Part shown: positions 8,032-15,609 of the stretch, piece by piece
Layout: the number at the start of each line of letters is the position of its first letter
How positions within the stretch are numbered: the stretch's first letter is position 1
Notes under the pieces: generated by a model
What the model saw: the letters and a program-made list of their open reading frames with translations, nothing else
Databases searched by the model: none
What the model was told of the DNA's origin: nothing
DNA from: Rhizobium sp. 16-488-2b
GTDB taxonomy: Bacteria; Pseudomonadota; Alphaproteobacteria; Rhizobiales; Rhizobiaceae
Reading direction: 5' to 3'
Assembly: GCF_017741815.1 (NCBI RefSeq)
Contig: NZ_JAGHMF010000007.1
Coordinates: 1-64,000 of the forward strand
Length of the DNA stretch: 64,000 nt
Made by a program: the position numbers and the translations under genes

Positions 8032-8340
8032 GTGATCCGTCACATCGTCTTCTTCACGGCGCCGATCGAAAACCTGGAGAAGGTGCGCGCCGGCTTGTCG
8101 ATCCTGACGGCCATCCCGCACGCCCGGCTGCTTGAGATCGGCACCAATGTGAAGACCGACCAGCTCGGCACCGAGGTGGATCTCGTGGTCTATGGCGAGT
8201 TCGACGACGAAGCAGCGCTGGCCGCCTACAAGGCGCACCCGAACTACCAGCTCTCCATCGACCTCGTACGCCCGATCCGCGAAATGCGCATGGCGGCGGA
8301 TTACGAGAGTGACCTGGCGGTGAAGCAGCCGCTGGGGTGA
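8032..8340 (+). CDS. Dabb (stress-responsive alpha/beta-barrel) family protein
   Basis: A 102-residue protein starting MIRHIVFFTA at GTG 8032, with AGGAG seven bases upstream. The family signature is the N-terminal IRHIVFF, the central DLVVYGEFDDEAALAAYKAHPNYQ and the final RPIREMRMAADYE. These dimeric ferredoxin-like proteins have few known roles. It follows the endolysin by 28 bases and could be co-transcribed with it. The gene is not a GTA component in other alphaproteobacteria that I know of, so it is likely cargo inserted in the cluster. Confidence 0.85.
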   Translation: MIRHIVFFTAPIENLEKVRAGLSILTAIPHARLLEIGTNVKTDQLGTEVDLVVYGEFDDEAALAAYKAHPNYQLSIDLVRPIREMRMAADYESDLAVKQPLG

Positions 8341-8426
8341 TTGGGGGCTTAGCCGTTCGTGCCTGTGGTTCGCCAAAGAGGCGGCCTTGCAAATTGGGTT
8401 GTTGCTAACAAGAACTGCCTGTGAAA

Positions 8427-8455
8427 TCATTGCGACTGGAATTCAGTTGCGATGA
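8427..8455. promoter_or_regulatory. 12-bp imperfect inverted repeat, candidate operator of the HicB-like gene
   Basis: TCATTGCGACTG (8427-8438), spacer GAATT, CAGTTGCGATGA (8444-8455): 10 of 12 positions are complementary. It lies 55 bases upstream of the HicB-like start. Long symmetrical operators of this type are usual for autoregulated antitoxins. Confidence 0.45.
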
Positions 8456-8510
8456 TGGGCGATCAATCGCGTCAACCGGATTGCAACTATCTGACCGACG
8501 GGAAAGAGCT

Positions 8511-8696
8511 ATGAAGCCGATCACCTACAAGGGCTATCAGGCGTCGGTCGAGCGTCAGGATGGCACGCTGTTCATCAAGATACTGCATGTCGACGATCTC
8601 CTGCTTGCGGAGTGCGAGGATTCGAGGCTCTTGGAAGCAACTGCGCGGACGCTGATCGACGACTATATCCAAAGCCGCATCGAACTGGCCGCTTGA
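8511..8696 (+). CDS. Orphan HicB-like small protein
   Basis: A 61-residue protein beginning MKPITYKGYQASVERQDG, with ILHVDDLLLAECE and ARTLIDDYIQSR at the end. This is the layout of the partial RNase-H-like fold of HicB antitoxins (YKGY.A.VE, central beta strands, then a helix with DDYL). It lacks the C-terminal DNA-binding ribbon-helix-helix seen in longer HicB proteins, and no HicA toxin gene lies on either side. The start at 8511 has a GGGAAAGAG ribosome site. Assignment rests on fold-level similarity only. Confidence 0.6.
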   Translation: MKPITYKGYQASVERQDGTLFIKILHVDDLLLAECEDSRLLEATARTLIDDYIQSRIELAA

Positions 8697-8826
8697 TCTT
8701 TACCGCCACTGTTCCAGCGCGCCGCAAACGCACCGGTTGCTGCCGCGTGCATGTTTTCGGTTTTAATTCAACCTGAAGTCGGATATTCCCATTGGGTTGG
8801 GAAAACAGACGTTTCAGGAGATAAAA

Positions 8827-9237
8827 TTGAAGATCATGGTGATGACGGCGGCGCTGCTGCTTTCGGGCGCGGGCTTGGCTGAGGCGGCTTCCTGCGAGGC
8901 GAATTTCAAAGTGTCGGGCGTGCCGATGGTGACGGCGCTGAGCTACAAGACGTGGCAGGAGTTTCCGAAGGCGAAATCCGCCGCCGTCTTGAAGAACCTC
9001 GCCCAGGCGGTCGCCGCCGAGGGCTTCTCCGGCATCAAGGTCAACAAGGAGCTCTCCTCGGTGGACGCCTTCCAGGAAACGACAGGCAGCGGCCGCATCC
9101 AGACCCTGCGCGTCGTCGCCCGCCAGAAGGGTTCAGGCGTGCGCGTCGATGCCGTCTTCGATATCCAGGCAGGCCAGCTGACCACCAAGGAAGTGGTGCG
9201 CACCGGGCTTTGCAACATCATCGGCTCGGCGCTCTGA
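8827..9237 (+). CDS. Secreted protein of unknown function
   Basis: A 136-residue protein with a signal peptide: MKIMVMTAALLLSGAG followed by LAEAAS, cleavage likely after AEA. The mature part is small and basic, with two cysteines (near the mature N-terminus and near the C-terminal LCNIIG), which could pair in the periplasm. TTG at 8827 is the preferred start because AGGAG lies just upstream; an in-frame ATG at 8797 lacks a ribosome site and ATG 8836 is an alternative. I do not recognise a domain. It sits between the HicB-like gene and the GTA portal gene and has its own hairpin after the stop. Confidence 0.72.
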   Translation: MKIMVMTAALLLSGAGLAEAASCEANFKVSGVPMVTALSYKTWQEFPKAKSAAVLKNLAQAVAAEGFSGIKVNKELSSVDAFQETTGSGRIQTLRVVARQKGSGVRVDAVFDIQAGQLTTKEVVRTGLCNIIGSAL

Positions 9238-9242
9238 TAGTT

Positions 9243-9265
9243 GCGGCCGGACGTGAGCCGGCCGC
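9243..9265 (+). terminator. Hairpin after the secreted-protein gene
   Basis: GCGGCCGG (9243-9250), loop ACGTGAG, CCGGCCGC (9258-9265): perfect 8-bp GC stem four bases after the stop codon region, followed by GCGTCGTTCTT, a weak T-rich tail. A likely transcription end before the portal gene. Confidence 0.5.
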
Positions 9266-9401
9266 GCGTCGTTCTTGAGCATCCACGTCGCGGGGACATG
9301 CCCGCGACCGCCGCCCTTGCGGCGCCTCGGGCTTAATCGCACTATGCAGACGATAGCACCGGCCAATTGAGCGCCGGTCGCAAACATCAGGAAACCGGAT
9401 C

Positions 9402-10559
9402 ATGAACCTTCGATCTCTCCTGCCGTGGGGCTCCGCGGCGGGCCGCACATCTGTGCCCGAACGAAAAGCCGCGGGAGGCTTCTTGTCGCTGACCTCGGAG
9501 GGTAGGGCGAGCTGGACAGGCCGCTCCTACGCGGCCTTGTCGCGCGAGGGCTTCATGCGCAATCCGGTCGCGCATCGCTGCGTGAGGATGGTCTCGGAGG
9601 CGGCAGCCTCGGTGCCGCTGCTGCTCTACGAGCAGGATCGCGAACGGCCGGACCACCCGCTGCTGCATCTGCTGCGCCAGCCGAATGCCCGCATGAGCGG
9701 CCCCGATTTCTTCGAGGCGCTCTATGGCCATCTGCTGCTGTCCGGCAATGCCTATGTCGAGCCCGTCGAGATCGGCGGCGCGCTGCGCGAACTGCATCTG
9801 CTGCGTCCCGACCGTATCGGCATCGTCGAGGGCCGCGACGGCTGGCCGGAAGCCTATGACTACCGCGCCGGCGGCCTCGTCCGCCGCTTTCCCGTCGAGA
9901 CCGACGGGCTCGGCCTGCTGCACCTGAAACTCTTCCACCCGCTCGACGATCATCTCGGCTTTCCGCCGCTCGCAGCCGCTCAGGTGGCGCTCGATCTCTC
10001 CAATGCGGCGGCGACCTGGAACAAGGCGCTACTCGACAACTCCGCGCGCCCTTCCGGCGCGCTCGTCTACCAGCCCAGGGAGGGTGGCAATCTCTCGCCG
10101 GACCAGTATGAGCGGCTGAAGCAGGAGCTCGACGAGGGCTATTCCGGCCCGATGCGCGCCGGCCGGCCGCTGCTGCTCGAAGGCGGGCTCGACTGGAAAT
10201 CGATGGGGCTCTCGCCCAAGGACATGGACTTCGTCGAGGCCCGCAATGGCGCCGCCCGCGACATCGCGCTCGCCTTCGGCGTGCCCCCCATGCTGCTCGG
10301 CATCCCCGGCGACAACACCTACGCCAACTACCAGGAAGCCAACCGCGCCTTTTATCGCCTGACGGTGCTGCCCATGCTGACCCGCACGCTGGCGGCGCTG
10401 TCGAGTTGGGCGGCGGCAGGCTATGGCGACGGGCTGCGGCTGGAGCCGGATCTCGACAAGGTCGCGGGTCTCTCCGCCGAGCGCGGCGAGCTCTGGAAAC
10501 GCGTGGGCGAGGCGGCGTTTCTGACGGATGAGGAGAAGCGGCAGGCGGTGGGGTATTGA
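9402..10559 (+). CDS. GTA portal protein, HK97 family (g3)
   Basis: A 385-residue portal protein: forms the dodecameric ring at the capsid vertex through which DNA passes. Family features are RNPVAHRCVRMVSEAAASVP near residue 50, LLRQPNARMSG, LYGHLLLSGNAYVE, and the HK97-portal C-terminal block with FGVPPMLLGIPGDNTYANY and EANRAFYRLTVLP. Length is normal for GTA portals. The start at 9402 has a CAGGAAA ribosome site. The next conserved GTA gene (prohead protease) is about 1.2 kb away because a toxin-antitoxin pair and a small membrane gene lie between. Confidence 0.93.
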   Translation: MNLRSLLPWGSAAGRTSVPERKAAGGFLSLTSEGRASWTGRSYAALSREGFMRNPVAHRCVRMVSEAAASVPLLLYEQDRERPDHPLLHLLRQPNARMSGPDFFEALYGHLLLSGNAYVEPVEIGGALRELHLLRPDRIGIVEGRDGWPEAYDYRAGGLVRRFPVETDGLGLLHLKLFHPLDDHLGFPPLAAAQVALDLSNAAATWNKALLDNSARPSGALVYQPREGGNLSPDQYERLKQELDEGYSGPMRAGRPLLLEGGLDWKSMGLSPKDMDFVEARNGAARDIALAFGVPPMLLGIPGDNTYANYQEANRAFYRLTVLPMLTRTLAALSSWAAAGYGDGLRLEPDLDKVAGLSAERGELWKRVGEAAFLTDEEKRQAVGY

Positions 10560-10587
10560 GTGGGGCGACATTGAGGCCCGCTTCGAA

Positions 10588-10612
10588 ATTTGTTATACAC
10601 CGTATTACAAAT
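10588..10612 (+). promoter_or_regulatory. Palindromic operator/promoter of the RHH-RelE pair
   Basis: ATTTGTTATAC (10588-10598), ACC, GTATTACAAAT (10602-10612): the arms match at 10 of 11 positions. The palindrome lies 15 bases before the antitoxin ATG and contains TATAC/GTATTA elements suited to a -10 box, so antitoxin binding would block transcription, the standard autoregulation of such pairs. Confidence 0.65.
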
Positions 10613-10626
10613 CGAGGAGCAAGCCG

Positions 10627-10887
10627 ATGACCAAGCCCGTTCTCTCCGACCCGATTGCCCTGCGCATTCCAGAAGACATGTTGAAGGACATCGAGACCAT
10701 CGCCAAGGCCACCGACCGCAGCCGCAGCTGGGTCATCGTCCGGGCGTTGAAATATTATCTGATGGAAGAGGGGAATGATGTTCTGCAGACGCTGAAGGGC
10801 GAAGAGCAGATCCGCAATGGCGAGACCGTCGATTTCGAGGAGTTCATGCGGGAACTGACATCCTCTCCCAGAGATGACGCGGCATGA
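10627..10887 (+). CDS. Ribbon-helix-helix antitoxin of a RelE/ParE-type system
   Basis: An 86-residue antitoxin. The N-terminal half reads IALRIPEDMLKDIETIAKATDRSRSWVI, the beta-strand plus two helices of a CopG/RelB-type ribbon-helix-helix DNA-binding domain. The acidic C-terminal tail (NGETVDFEEFMREL) is the usual toxin-wrapping region. The ATG at 10627 has AGGAGC upstream. It overlaps the toxin gene by four bases (ATGA), so translation is coupled. It is expected to neutralise the toxin and bind the palindrome at 10588-10612. Confidence 0.88.
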   Translation: MTKPVLSDPIALRIPEDMLKDIETIAKATDRSRSWVIVRALKYYLMEEGNDVLQTLKGEEQIRNGETVDFEEFMRELTSSPRDDAA

Positions 10888-11192
10888 TGAAGGTCATTCT
10901 TTCCAAGGATGCCGCGGACTATCTCAGCCACGAATATGGCTATCTGAGCGCGTTCAATTCCCGCGCTGCCGACGCCGCCATGGCGCGAATTCAGGGCGGC
11001 ATCAGAAGGCTTGCCGCCTATCCCCAGATCGGCGCTCCCGTACCCATGTTGACAGGACGCCGTCAGCTGGTCGTCGGCCCCTATATCATCACCTACCGTA
11101 TCGGCCGTGATGCCATCATGGTCTCCGACATCACGCATGGCAGGCAGCGCGAGCAACTGGACAGGGACGACGGGCTCGACGAGAGCGACTGA
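10884..11192 (+). CDS. RelE/ParE superfamily toxin
   Basis: A 102-residue toxin of the RelE/ParE fold: KDAADYLSHEYGYLSAFN, then the helix IQGGIRRLAAYPQIGAPVP, then the strands RRQLVVGPYIITYRI and DAIMVSDITHGRQ. The LAAYPQIG and Y.I.YRI..D.I.V..I.HGRR pattern is the family signature. Whether it cleaves ribosome-bound mRNA (RelE) or poisons gyrase (ParE) cannot be read from sequence; the YRI...HGR block is more ParE/YoeB-like. Start is the first of two ATGs, overlapping the antitoxin stop. The pair separates g3 from g3.5 of the GTA cluster. Confidence 0.87.
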   Translation: MMKVILSKDAADYLSHEYGYLSAFNSRAADAAMARIQGGIRRLAAYPQIGAPVPMLTGRRQLVVGPYIITYRIGRDAIMVSDITHGRQREQLDRDDGLDESD

Positions 11193-11399
11193 CGCGTCAC
11201 GAGTATCGCCCGTGTTTTGAACCTTGTTTGGCCGACCTCATCGACAATTGATTCATCGTGTGAACCGCCGGACTCAATCTTGGAGCGGCTGTCCGCAACA
11301 GATTCAAAAGACAGCAGAATTGAACCGGCTGCTGCATCGCTGCCGCGGAAGACGCGCATTTCGCGCACACCCACACCCACACCACAAAGGCCCAAACCA

Positions 11400-11717
11400 A
11401 TGGCCGACTTCTCCAACGACACCAGCCTCTGGGCGACCAGGGCACTGGGCGCGTCGGCGGGTGCCGCCGTGTCGCTGATCTATCTGCTGCCGAAGAGCCG
11501 GCGCGAGGCGGCGAGCCGGTTCTTTACCGGGCTTTCCTGCGGCATCGTCTTTGGCGGCCCGACGGGGATCTGGATCGCCGAGCGGCTGGATCTGGTCGAT
11601 CGGCTCTCTGCTGTCGAAGTGATGCTCTCGGGCTCGGCCGCCTCCAGCCTCTGTGCCTGGTGGGGCCTCGGCATTCTCCAGCGCATCGCCGGCCGATACG
11701 GCGCCCGCAACCGGTAA
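11400..11717 (+). CDS. Small membrane protein at the GTA g3.5 position (DUF6107-like)
   Basis: A 105-residue protein with two to three hydrophobic segments (ALGASAGAAVSLIYLLP; FFTGLSCGIVFGGPTGIWIA; and near SAASSLCAWWGLGIL). It lies between portal and prohead protease, where alphaproteobacterial GTA clusters carry orf g3.5. From memory, rhizobial homologues are filed as DUF6107; this was not checked. The frame extends upstream to 11217 but ATG 11400 begins the protein-like sequence MADFSNDTSLWATRA. Role unknown; it might be a membrane factor for head assembly or lysis. Confidence 0.7.
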   Translation: MADFSNDTSLWATRALGASAGAAVSLIYLLPKSRREAASRFFTGLSCGIVFGGPTGIWIAERLDLVDRLSAVEVMLSGSAASSLCAWWGLGILQRIAGRYGARNR

Positions 11718-11750
11718 GCCGGCCAGCCACAAAACCATGAAACGAGGAGC

Positions 11751-12365
11751 ATGATGATGACCGCAAGCCGCGCGCTGGCGCGAACCCCCACGCGCTTGTC
11801 TACCCGGGCCATTCCCGGCGCGGATACGCGCAAGTTCGCCAATCTGGAGCTGCGGGGCCTCAGCCGCGACGGCACCTTTTCCGGCTATGCCAGCGTCTTC
11901 GGCGAGGTCGATCTCGGCAAGGATGCGATCGAGCGCGGCGCCTTTCTGCGCTCGCTGAAGACACGCGGCGCCGGTGGCGTGCGTATGCTCTTCCAGCATG
12001 ATCCGGCCGAGCCGATCGGCGCCTGGAAGACGATCCGCGAGGATAGTCGCGGGCTCTATGTCGAGGGGGTGCTCGCCGATGGCGTCAGCCGCGCCCGCGA
12101 GGTGCACCAGCTTTTGAAGAACGGCGCGCTCGATGGGCTGTCGATCGGCTTTCGCACCGTCCGCGCCAAGACAGACGCCAAATCCGGCGTGCGCCGGATC
12201 CTGGAGGCCGACCTCTGGGAGATCTCGGTGGTGACCTTCCCCATGCTGCCGTCCGCCCGCGTGCAGAACATCAAGAATGCGCGGTGGTTCCGCGACAAGG
12301 AGACCGAGCTCGTCCGCGCCATGCGCCGGGCGGCCCGGATGATGCTGCAAGACACCTTCAAGTAG
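11751..12365 (+). CDS. GTA prohead protease, HK97 / S78 family (g4)
   Basis: A 204-residue serine protease that matures the capsid. The S78 layout is clear: FSGYASVFGEVDLGKD with ERGAFLRSL, the catalytic His in MLFQHDPAEPIG near residue 86, VEGVLADGVSRAREVHQLLKNG, the catalytic Ser in LDGLSIGFRT near residue 131, and ADLWEISVVTFPMLPSARV. There are three consecutive ATG codons (11751, 11754, 11757) behind GAGGAGC; the first is given. It is followed 24 bases later by the capsid gene, its substrate, as in HK97 and all GTA clusters. Confidence 0.94.
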   Translation: MMMTASRALARTPTRLSTRAIPGADTRKFANLELRGLSRDGTFSGYASVFGEVDLGKDAIERGAFLRSLKTRGAGGVRMLFQHDPAEPIGAWKTIREDSRGLYVEGVLADGVSRAREVHQLLKNGALDGLSIGFRTVRAKTDAKSGVRRILEADLWEISVVTFPMLPSARVQNIKNARWFRDKETELVRAMRRAARMMLQDTFK

Positions 12366-12389
12366 ACCTTCACAAAGGATGATCCCGCA

Positions 12390-13646
12390 ATGACCAACAC
12401 GCAGATTGCCGAGAAAATCGCCCCCGAAATCAAGGCCGCGCCGGAAATGACCGCCGCCTTCGACGAATTCATGGAAGCCTTCGAAGCCTTCAAGGAGACC
12501 AACGACGCCAGGCTCGGCGAGATCGAGCAGAAGCTGACCTCCGATGTCGTTACCCGCGACAAGATGGATCGTATCAGCCGCGCCATGGACGAGCAGAAGA
12601 AGGTGCTCGACCAGCTGGCGCTGAAAAAGGCCCGCCCGCCGCTCGGCCGCACTCATCCCGCCAGCGGCGAGATCACCGAGCACAAACAGGCCTTCGAGCA
12701 GTATATCCGCCGCGGCGACGAGGCCGGCCTGCGCGAGATCGAGGCGAAGGCGATGTCCTCAGGCTCCGGCGCCGATGGCGGCTATCTCGTGCCCGACGAG
12801 ACCGACAGCGCCATCGGCCGCCGCCTCTCCGTCGTGTCGCCGATCCGCTCGATCGCGACGGTGCGCCAGGTCTCGGGTGCCGTGCTGAAGAAGCCCTTCG
12901 CGATCTCCGGCATGGCGTCAGGCTGGGTGGCCGAGACGGCGGCGCGGCCGCAGACCAATGGCGCCCAGCTTGCCGAGTTGAGCTTCCCCACCATGGAACT
13001 CTACGCCATGCCGGCCGCCACCCAGGCGCTGCTCGACGATGCCGCCGTCGATATCGAGGCCTGGATCTCGAGCGAGGTCGACACCGTCTTCGCCGAACAG
13101 GAAGGCGCCGCCTTCGTCGCCGGCGACGGCATCAATAAGCCGAAGGGCCTGCTGGCCTATACCGCCGTTGCCGACAGCGCCTGGAGCTGGGGCAATCTCG
13201 GCTATATCGCCACCGGCGCCGCCGGCGACTTCAAGGCGACCGGCGCTTCCGACACGCTGATCGACACGATCTATTCGCTGAAATCAGGCCACCGCCAGAA
13301 CGCCAACTTCGTGATGAACCGCAAGACCCAGGCCGAGGTGCGCAAGCTGAAGGACGCCGAAGGCCGCTACCTCTGGCAACCGCCGGCAACGGCAGGCGAG
13401 GCCGCCTCGCTGGTCGGCTTCCCCGTCGTCGAGGCCGAGGACATGCCCGACATCGCCGCCAATGCGATGGCCATCGCCTTCGGGGATTTCCGCGCGGGCT
13501 ATCTGGTGGTCGATCGCACCGGAGTGCGGGTGCTTCGCGATCCCTATTCGGCCAAGCCGTATGTGCTGTTTTACACGACGAAACGGGTCGGTGGCGGGGT
13601 GCAGAACTTCGAGGCGATCAAGCTGGTGAAGTTTGCGGTGAGTTGA
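12390..13646 (+). CDS. GTA major capsid protein, HK97 fold (g5)
   Basis: A 418-residue capsid subunit. The N-terminal roughly 75 residues are helical and charged (AFDEFMEAFEAFKETNDA, DRISRAMDEQKKVLDQLALK), acting as an internal scaffold removed by the g4 protease. The HK97 core follows, with SSGSGADGGYLVPDETDSAI near 130, SVVSPIRSIATV, GWVAETAARPQT, QALLDDAAVDIEAWI, FVAGDGINKPKGLL, and FGDFRAGYLVVDR near the C-terminus. All family landmarks are intact. The downstream gap to g6 holds a RIME-like repeat. Confidence 0.95.
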   Translation: MTNTQIAEKIAPEIKAAPEMTAAFDEFMEAFEAFKETNDARLGEIEQKLTSDVVTRDKMDRISRAMDEQKKVLDQLALKKARPPLGRTHPASGEITEHKQAFEQYIRRGDEAGLREIEAKAMSSGSGADGGYLVPDETDSAIGRRLSVVSPIRSIATVRQVSGAVLKKPFAISGMASGWVAETAARPQTNGAQLAELSFPTMELYAMPAATQALLDDAAVDIEAWISSEVDTVFAEQEGAAFVAGDGINKPKGLLAYTAVADSAWSWGNLGYIATGAAGDFKATGASDTLIDTIYSLKSGHRQNANFVMNRKTQAEVRKLKDAEGRYLWQPPATAGEAASLVGFPVVEAEDMPDIAANAMAIAFGDFRAGYLVVDRTGVRVLRDPYSAKPYVLFYTTKRVGGGVQNFEAIKLVKFAVS

Positions 13647-13761
13647 CTGGGTGAGGGGGTGTGGCTCGGGTTGTGCCGCGCGGCTTTGAATGCGGCTGGC
13701 GTCGCGCCCGGAGCCCCGTCATCCCCGGTGCAACTTTGTTGCGCCTGAACCCTTCGGGCCA

Positions 13762-13860
13762 CCTTCTCTCCGCTGGGGCGAAGGGGAGGTTGAGCGAGCG
13801 GCCCACTCCGAGTCCCTTCTCCCCAGCGGGGAGAAGGTGCCGGCAGGCGGATGAGGGGGC
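13762..13860. repeat. RIME-like palindromic intergenic repeat between capsid and g6
   Basis: Two palindromes in tandem. The first is CCTTCTCTCC (13762-13771), GCT, GGGGCGAAGG (13775-13784), 8 of 10 matched. The second is CCTTCTCCCC (13815-13824), AGC, GGGGAGAAGG (13828-13837), perfect, followed by TGCCGGCAGGCGGATGAGGG. This combination is the widely dispersed Rhizobium intergenic mosaic-type repeat as I know it. It fills most of the 276-base gap between two genes that are adjacent in other GTA clusters and may act as a terminator or mRNA stabiliser. Confidence 0.7.
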
Positions 13861-13922
13861 CACTTGCTCCAGCCTCTCGAAGGCACCCACCCAGCACACC
13901 CACATCACCAGGAACCCCGCCC

Positions 13923-14492
13923 ATGACCTACGCCCTCATCACCCCACCCGCATCCGAACCCATCACCCTCGCCGAGACCAAATCCCACCTCCGCCTCGAC
14001 GACACCAACGAAGACACGCTGCTCGCCGCCCTCGTCCGCACCGCCCGCGAGCACCTGGAGCGTACCACCGGCCTCAGCCTCATCACTCAGACCTGGCGCC
14101 TCTATCTTGATTCAATTCCTGAAGACGGCGTGATTCAGATCGCGAGAGGTCCCGTCCAAGCCATTGAAAGCCTTACGCTTTACGACGCCGCCGGCGAAGA
14201 GCTCCAACTCCCGATGACCGGCCACATGCTCGACGGCCACGCCCGCCCGGCGCGCCTCGTGCTCGGCCGCGCCGTCAGTCCCGGCCAGCCCATCAACGGC
14301 ATCGAGATCGACTTCACCGCCGGCTTCGGTGAGAGCGGCGCCGAGGTGCCGGATACGCTGAAGCGGGCGATGCTGATGCATGTCGCGCAGATGTTCGCGT
14401 TTCGCGGCACGGTCGCGGTCGATGACCAGCCGGCGGATATTCCCGCAGGCTACGACCGCCTGATCGCGCCCTTCATGGTGAGGAGGCTCTGA
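13923..14492 (+). CDS. GTA head-tail connector (g6; phiE125 gp8 / HK97 gp6-like)
   Basis: A 189-residue adaptor that docks under the portal. Features: PITLAETKSHLRLDDTNED at the start (the common opening of gp6/gp8-type connectors), LVRTAREHLERTTGLSLITQTW, YLDSIPEDGVIQIARGPVQ, and the helical LKRAMLMHVAQMFAFRG near the end. The frame runs open upstream to 13851 through the repeat, but ATG 13923 starts the conserved sequence. The stop overlaps the start of g7 (TGATG), showing translational coupling. Confidence 0.87.
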   Translation: MTYALITPPASEPITLAETKSHLRLDDTNEDTLLAALVRTAREHLERTTGLSLITQTWRLYLDSIPEDGVIQIARGPVQAIESLTLYDAAGEELQLPMTGHMLDGHARPARLVLGRAVSPGQPINGIEIDFTAGFGESGAEVPDTLKRAMLMHVAQMFAFRGTVAVDDQPADIPAGYDRLIAPFMVRRL

Positions 14493-14827
14493 TGCGCTCG
14501 GTCTTCTTCGACCCCGGCCAGATGACGGCGCGGCTGGCGCTGGAAGCGCCGGTGGAGGCGCCGGACGGGCAGGGCGGCGCCACAGTATCCTTCACCGAAA
14601 TCGCCTCCCTCTGGGCCCGCGTCGAACCGGTCAGCGAGCTGCGCGAGGAGCAGGCGGGCGCTGACGTATTCACGTTGACCCACCGCATCTGGCTGCGCTT
14701 CCGCGACGATATCAAGCCCGGCATGCGGCTGCGCAAGGGCGCGCGGGTCTTCGCGATCCGCGCCTGGCGCGACCCCGACGAGCGCGGCAACTATCTCGTC
14801 TGCCTGTGCGAGGAGGAAAGCCGATGA
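14492..14827 (+). CDS. GTA head closure / head-tail adaptor protein (g7)
   Basis: A 111-residue protein of the SPP1 gp16-like head-closure type: MRSVFFDPGQMTARLALEAP, then GGATVSFTEIASLWARVEPVS, HRIWLRFRDDIKPGMRLRKG and IRAWRDPDERGNYLVCLCEE. The pattern W.R.EP..., I.P.MR and D...YL is typical of head-tail adaptors (Phage_H_T_join-like). It overlaps g6 and g8 by one and four bases, so g6-g7-g8 form a tightly coupled block. Confidence 0.88.
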   Translation: MRSVFFDPGQMTARLALEAPVEAPDGQGGATVSFTEIASLWARVEPVSELREEQAGADVFTLTHRIWLRFRDDIKPGMRLRKGARVFAIRAWRDPDERGNYLVCLCEEESR

Positions 14828-15246
14828 GCGCCGCCAATCGATTGCTGACGGCGATCCAGGCGCGCCTCGCCTACGACACGGAACTGTCGGCCATGATCGG
14901 CCCCGAAGGCCTGCGAGACCGCCTCGTATCGGGTCGCAAGCTCCCCGCCGTCATCGTCGCCGATCTCGCAAGCAACGACTATTCCACGACGACCGAGACC
15001 GGCGCCGAGCACCTGCTGACACTAGAAATCTGGACCGACGCCGGCGGACGAAAAGAGGCCGCGACCATAGCCGAGCGCCTGCGCATGCTGTTGCACGATG
15101 CGCCGCTGTTGCTGGAAACGCACCATCTCGTCAGCTTGCTGCATCTTTCGACACGCACCCGGCGCGAAATGAAGACGCGGCTGCATGTCGCCGAGATGCG
15201 CTTCAGGGCAGTGACGGAGGCGATGGTCGAAGTCTCCGGCGGCTGA
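14824..15246 (+). CDS. GTA tail completion / DUF3168 family protein (g8)
   Basis: A 140-residue protein: LLTAIQARLAYDTELSAMIGPEGLRD at the start, then LPAVIVADLASNDYSTTTETGAEHLLTLEIWTDAGGRKEA, AERLRMLLHDAPL and TRTRREMKTRLHVAEMRFRAV. This is the DUF3168 layout of tail-terminator-like proteins that join tail to head. ATG 14824 overlaps the g7 stop. In standard GTA clusters g9 follows directly; here a TacAT-type pair and an MFS gene intervene, pushing g9 2.2 kb away. Confidence 0.86.
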   Translation: MSAANRLLTAIQARLAYDTELSAMIGPEGLRDRLVSGRKLPAVIVADLASNDYSTTTETGAEHLLTLEIWTDAGGRKEAATIAERLRMLLHDAPLLLETHHLVSLLHLSTRTRREMKTRLHVAEMRFRAVTEAMVEVSGG

Positions 15247-15309
15247 GAGCCCAAATCTGGACCGCGTAGCCATATTGCTGTATAGACATTGTCCGTACGA
15301 ATTTATTAA

Positions 15310-15321
15310 TCCGCATGCGGA
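15310..15321 (+). promoter_or_regulatory. Perfect 12-bp palindrome in the TacAT-like leader
   Basis: TCCGCATGCGGA is fully palindromic and ends nine bases before the antitoxin ATG, overlapping its ribosome site (GGAG). Further upstream, TCCGTACGA around 15291 is another imperfect symmetrical site. Both are candidates for autoregulatory antitoxin binding. Confidence 0.45.
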
Positions 15322-15330
15322 GCGACTGAT

Positions 15331-15606
15331 ATGCCCGGCGTCAAGAAAAGCGAAACCATCAACCTGCGCATCGATACTGAGACGCGCGAGATCATCGCGC
15401 GCGCCGCCGCCGTCAGCGGCAAGTCGCTCACGGCATTCATGACCGAGGCTGCGTTTTACTCGGCGCAGAGGGAGTTGCTGGATCAGCGGTTCATCGGTGT
15501 CGATGCGGCGGTCTTCGATGCCGTCGAGGAGCTTCTCGACGACCCGGCGAAGGCCAACGACAGGCTCGTCGCGCTGTTCAAATCCAATGCCGAATGGATC
15601 GACTGA
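15331..15606 (+). CDS. DUF1778 (TacA/AtaR-like) antitoxin
   Basis: A 91-residue antitoxin. The ribbon-helix-helix part is KSETINLRIDTETREIIARAAAVSGKSLTAFMTEAA, the exact DUF1778 style (I.LR.....R..I..AA...G.SL..F). The C-terminal half (LDQRFIGVDAAVFDAVEELLDDP, then ANDRLVALFKSNAEW) is the partner-binding tail. It ends three bases before the acetyltransferase gene. In Salmonella and E. coli, TacA/AtaR proteins bind and block their acetyltransferase toxin and repress the operon. Confidence 0.9.
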   Translation: MPGVKKSETINLRIDTETREIIARAAAVSGKSLTAFMTEAAFYSAQRELLDQRFIGVDAAVFDAVEELLDDPAKANDRLVALFKSNAEWID

Positions 15607-15609
15607 CGG

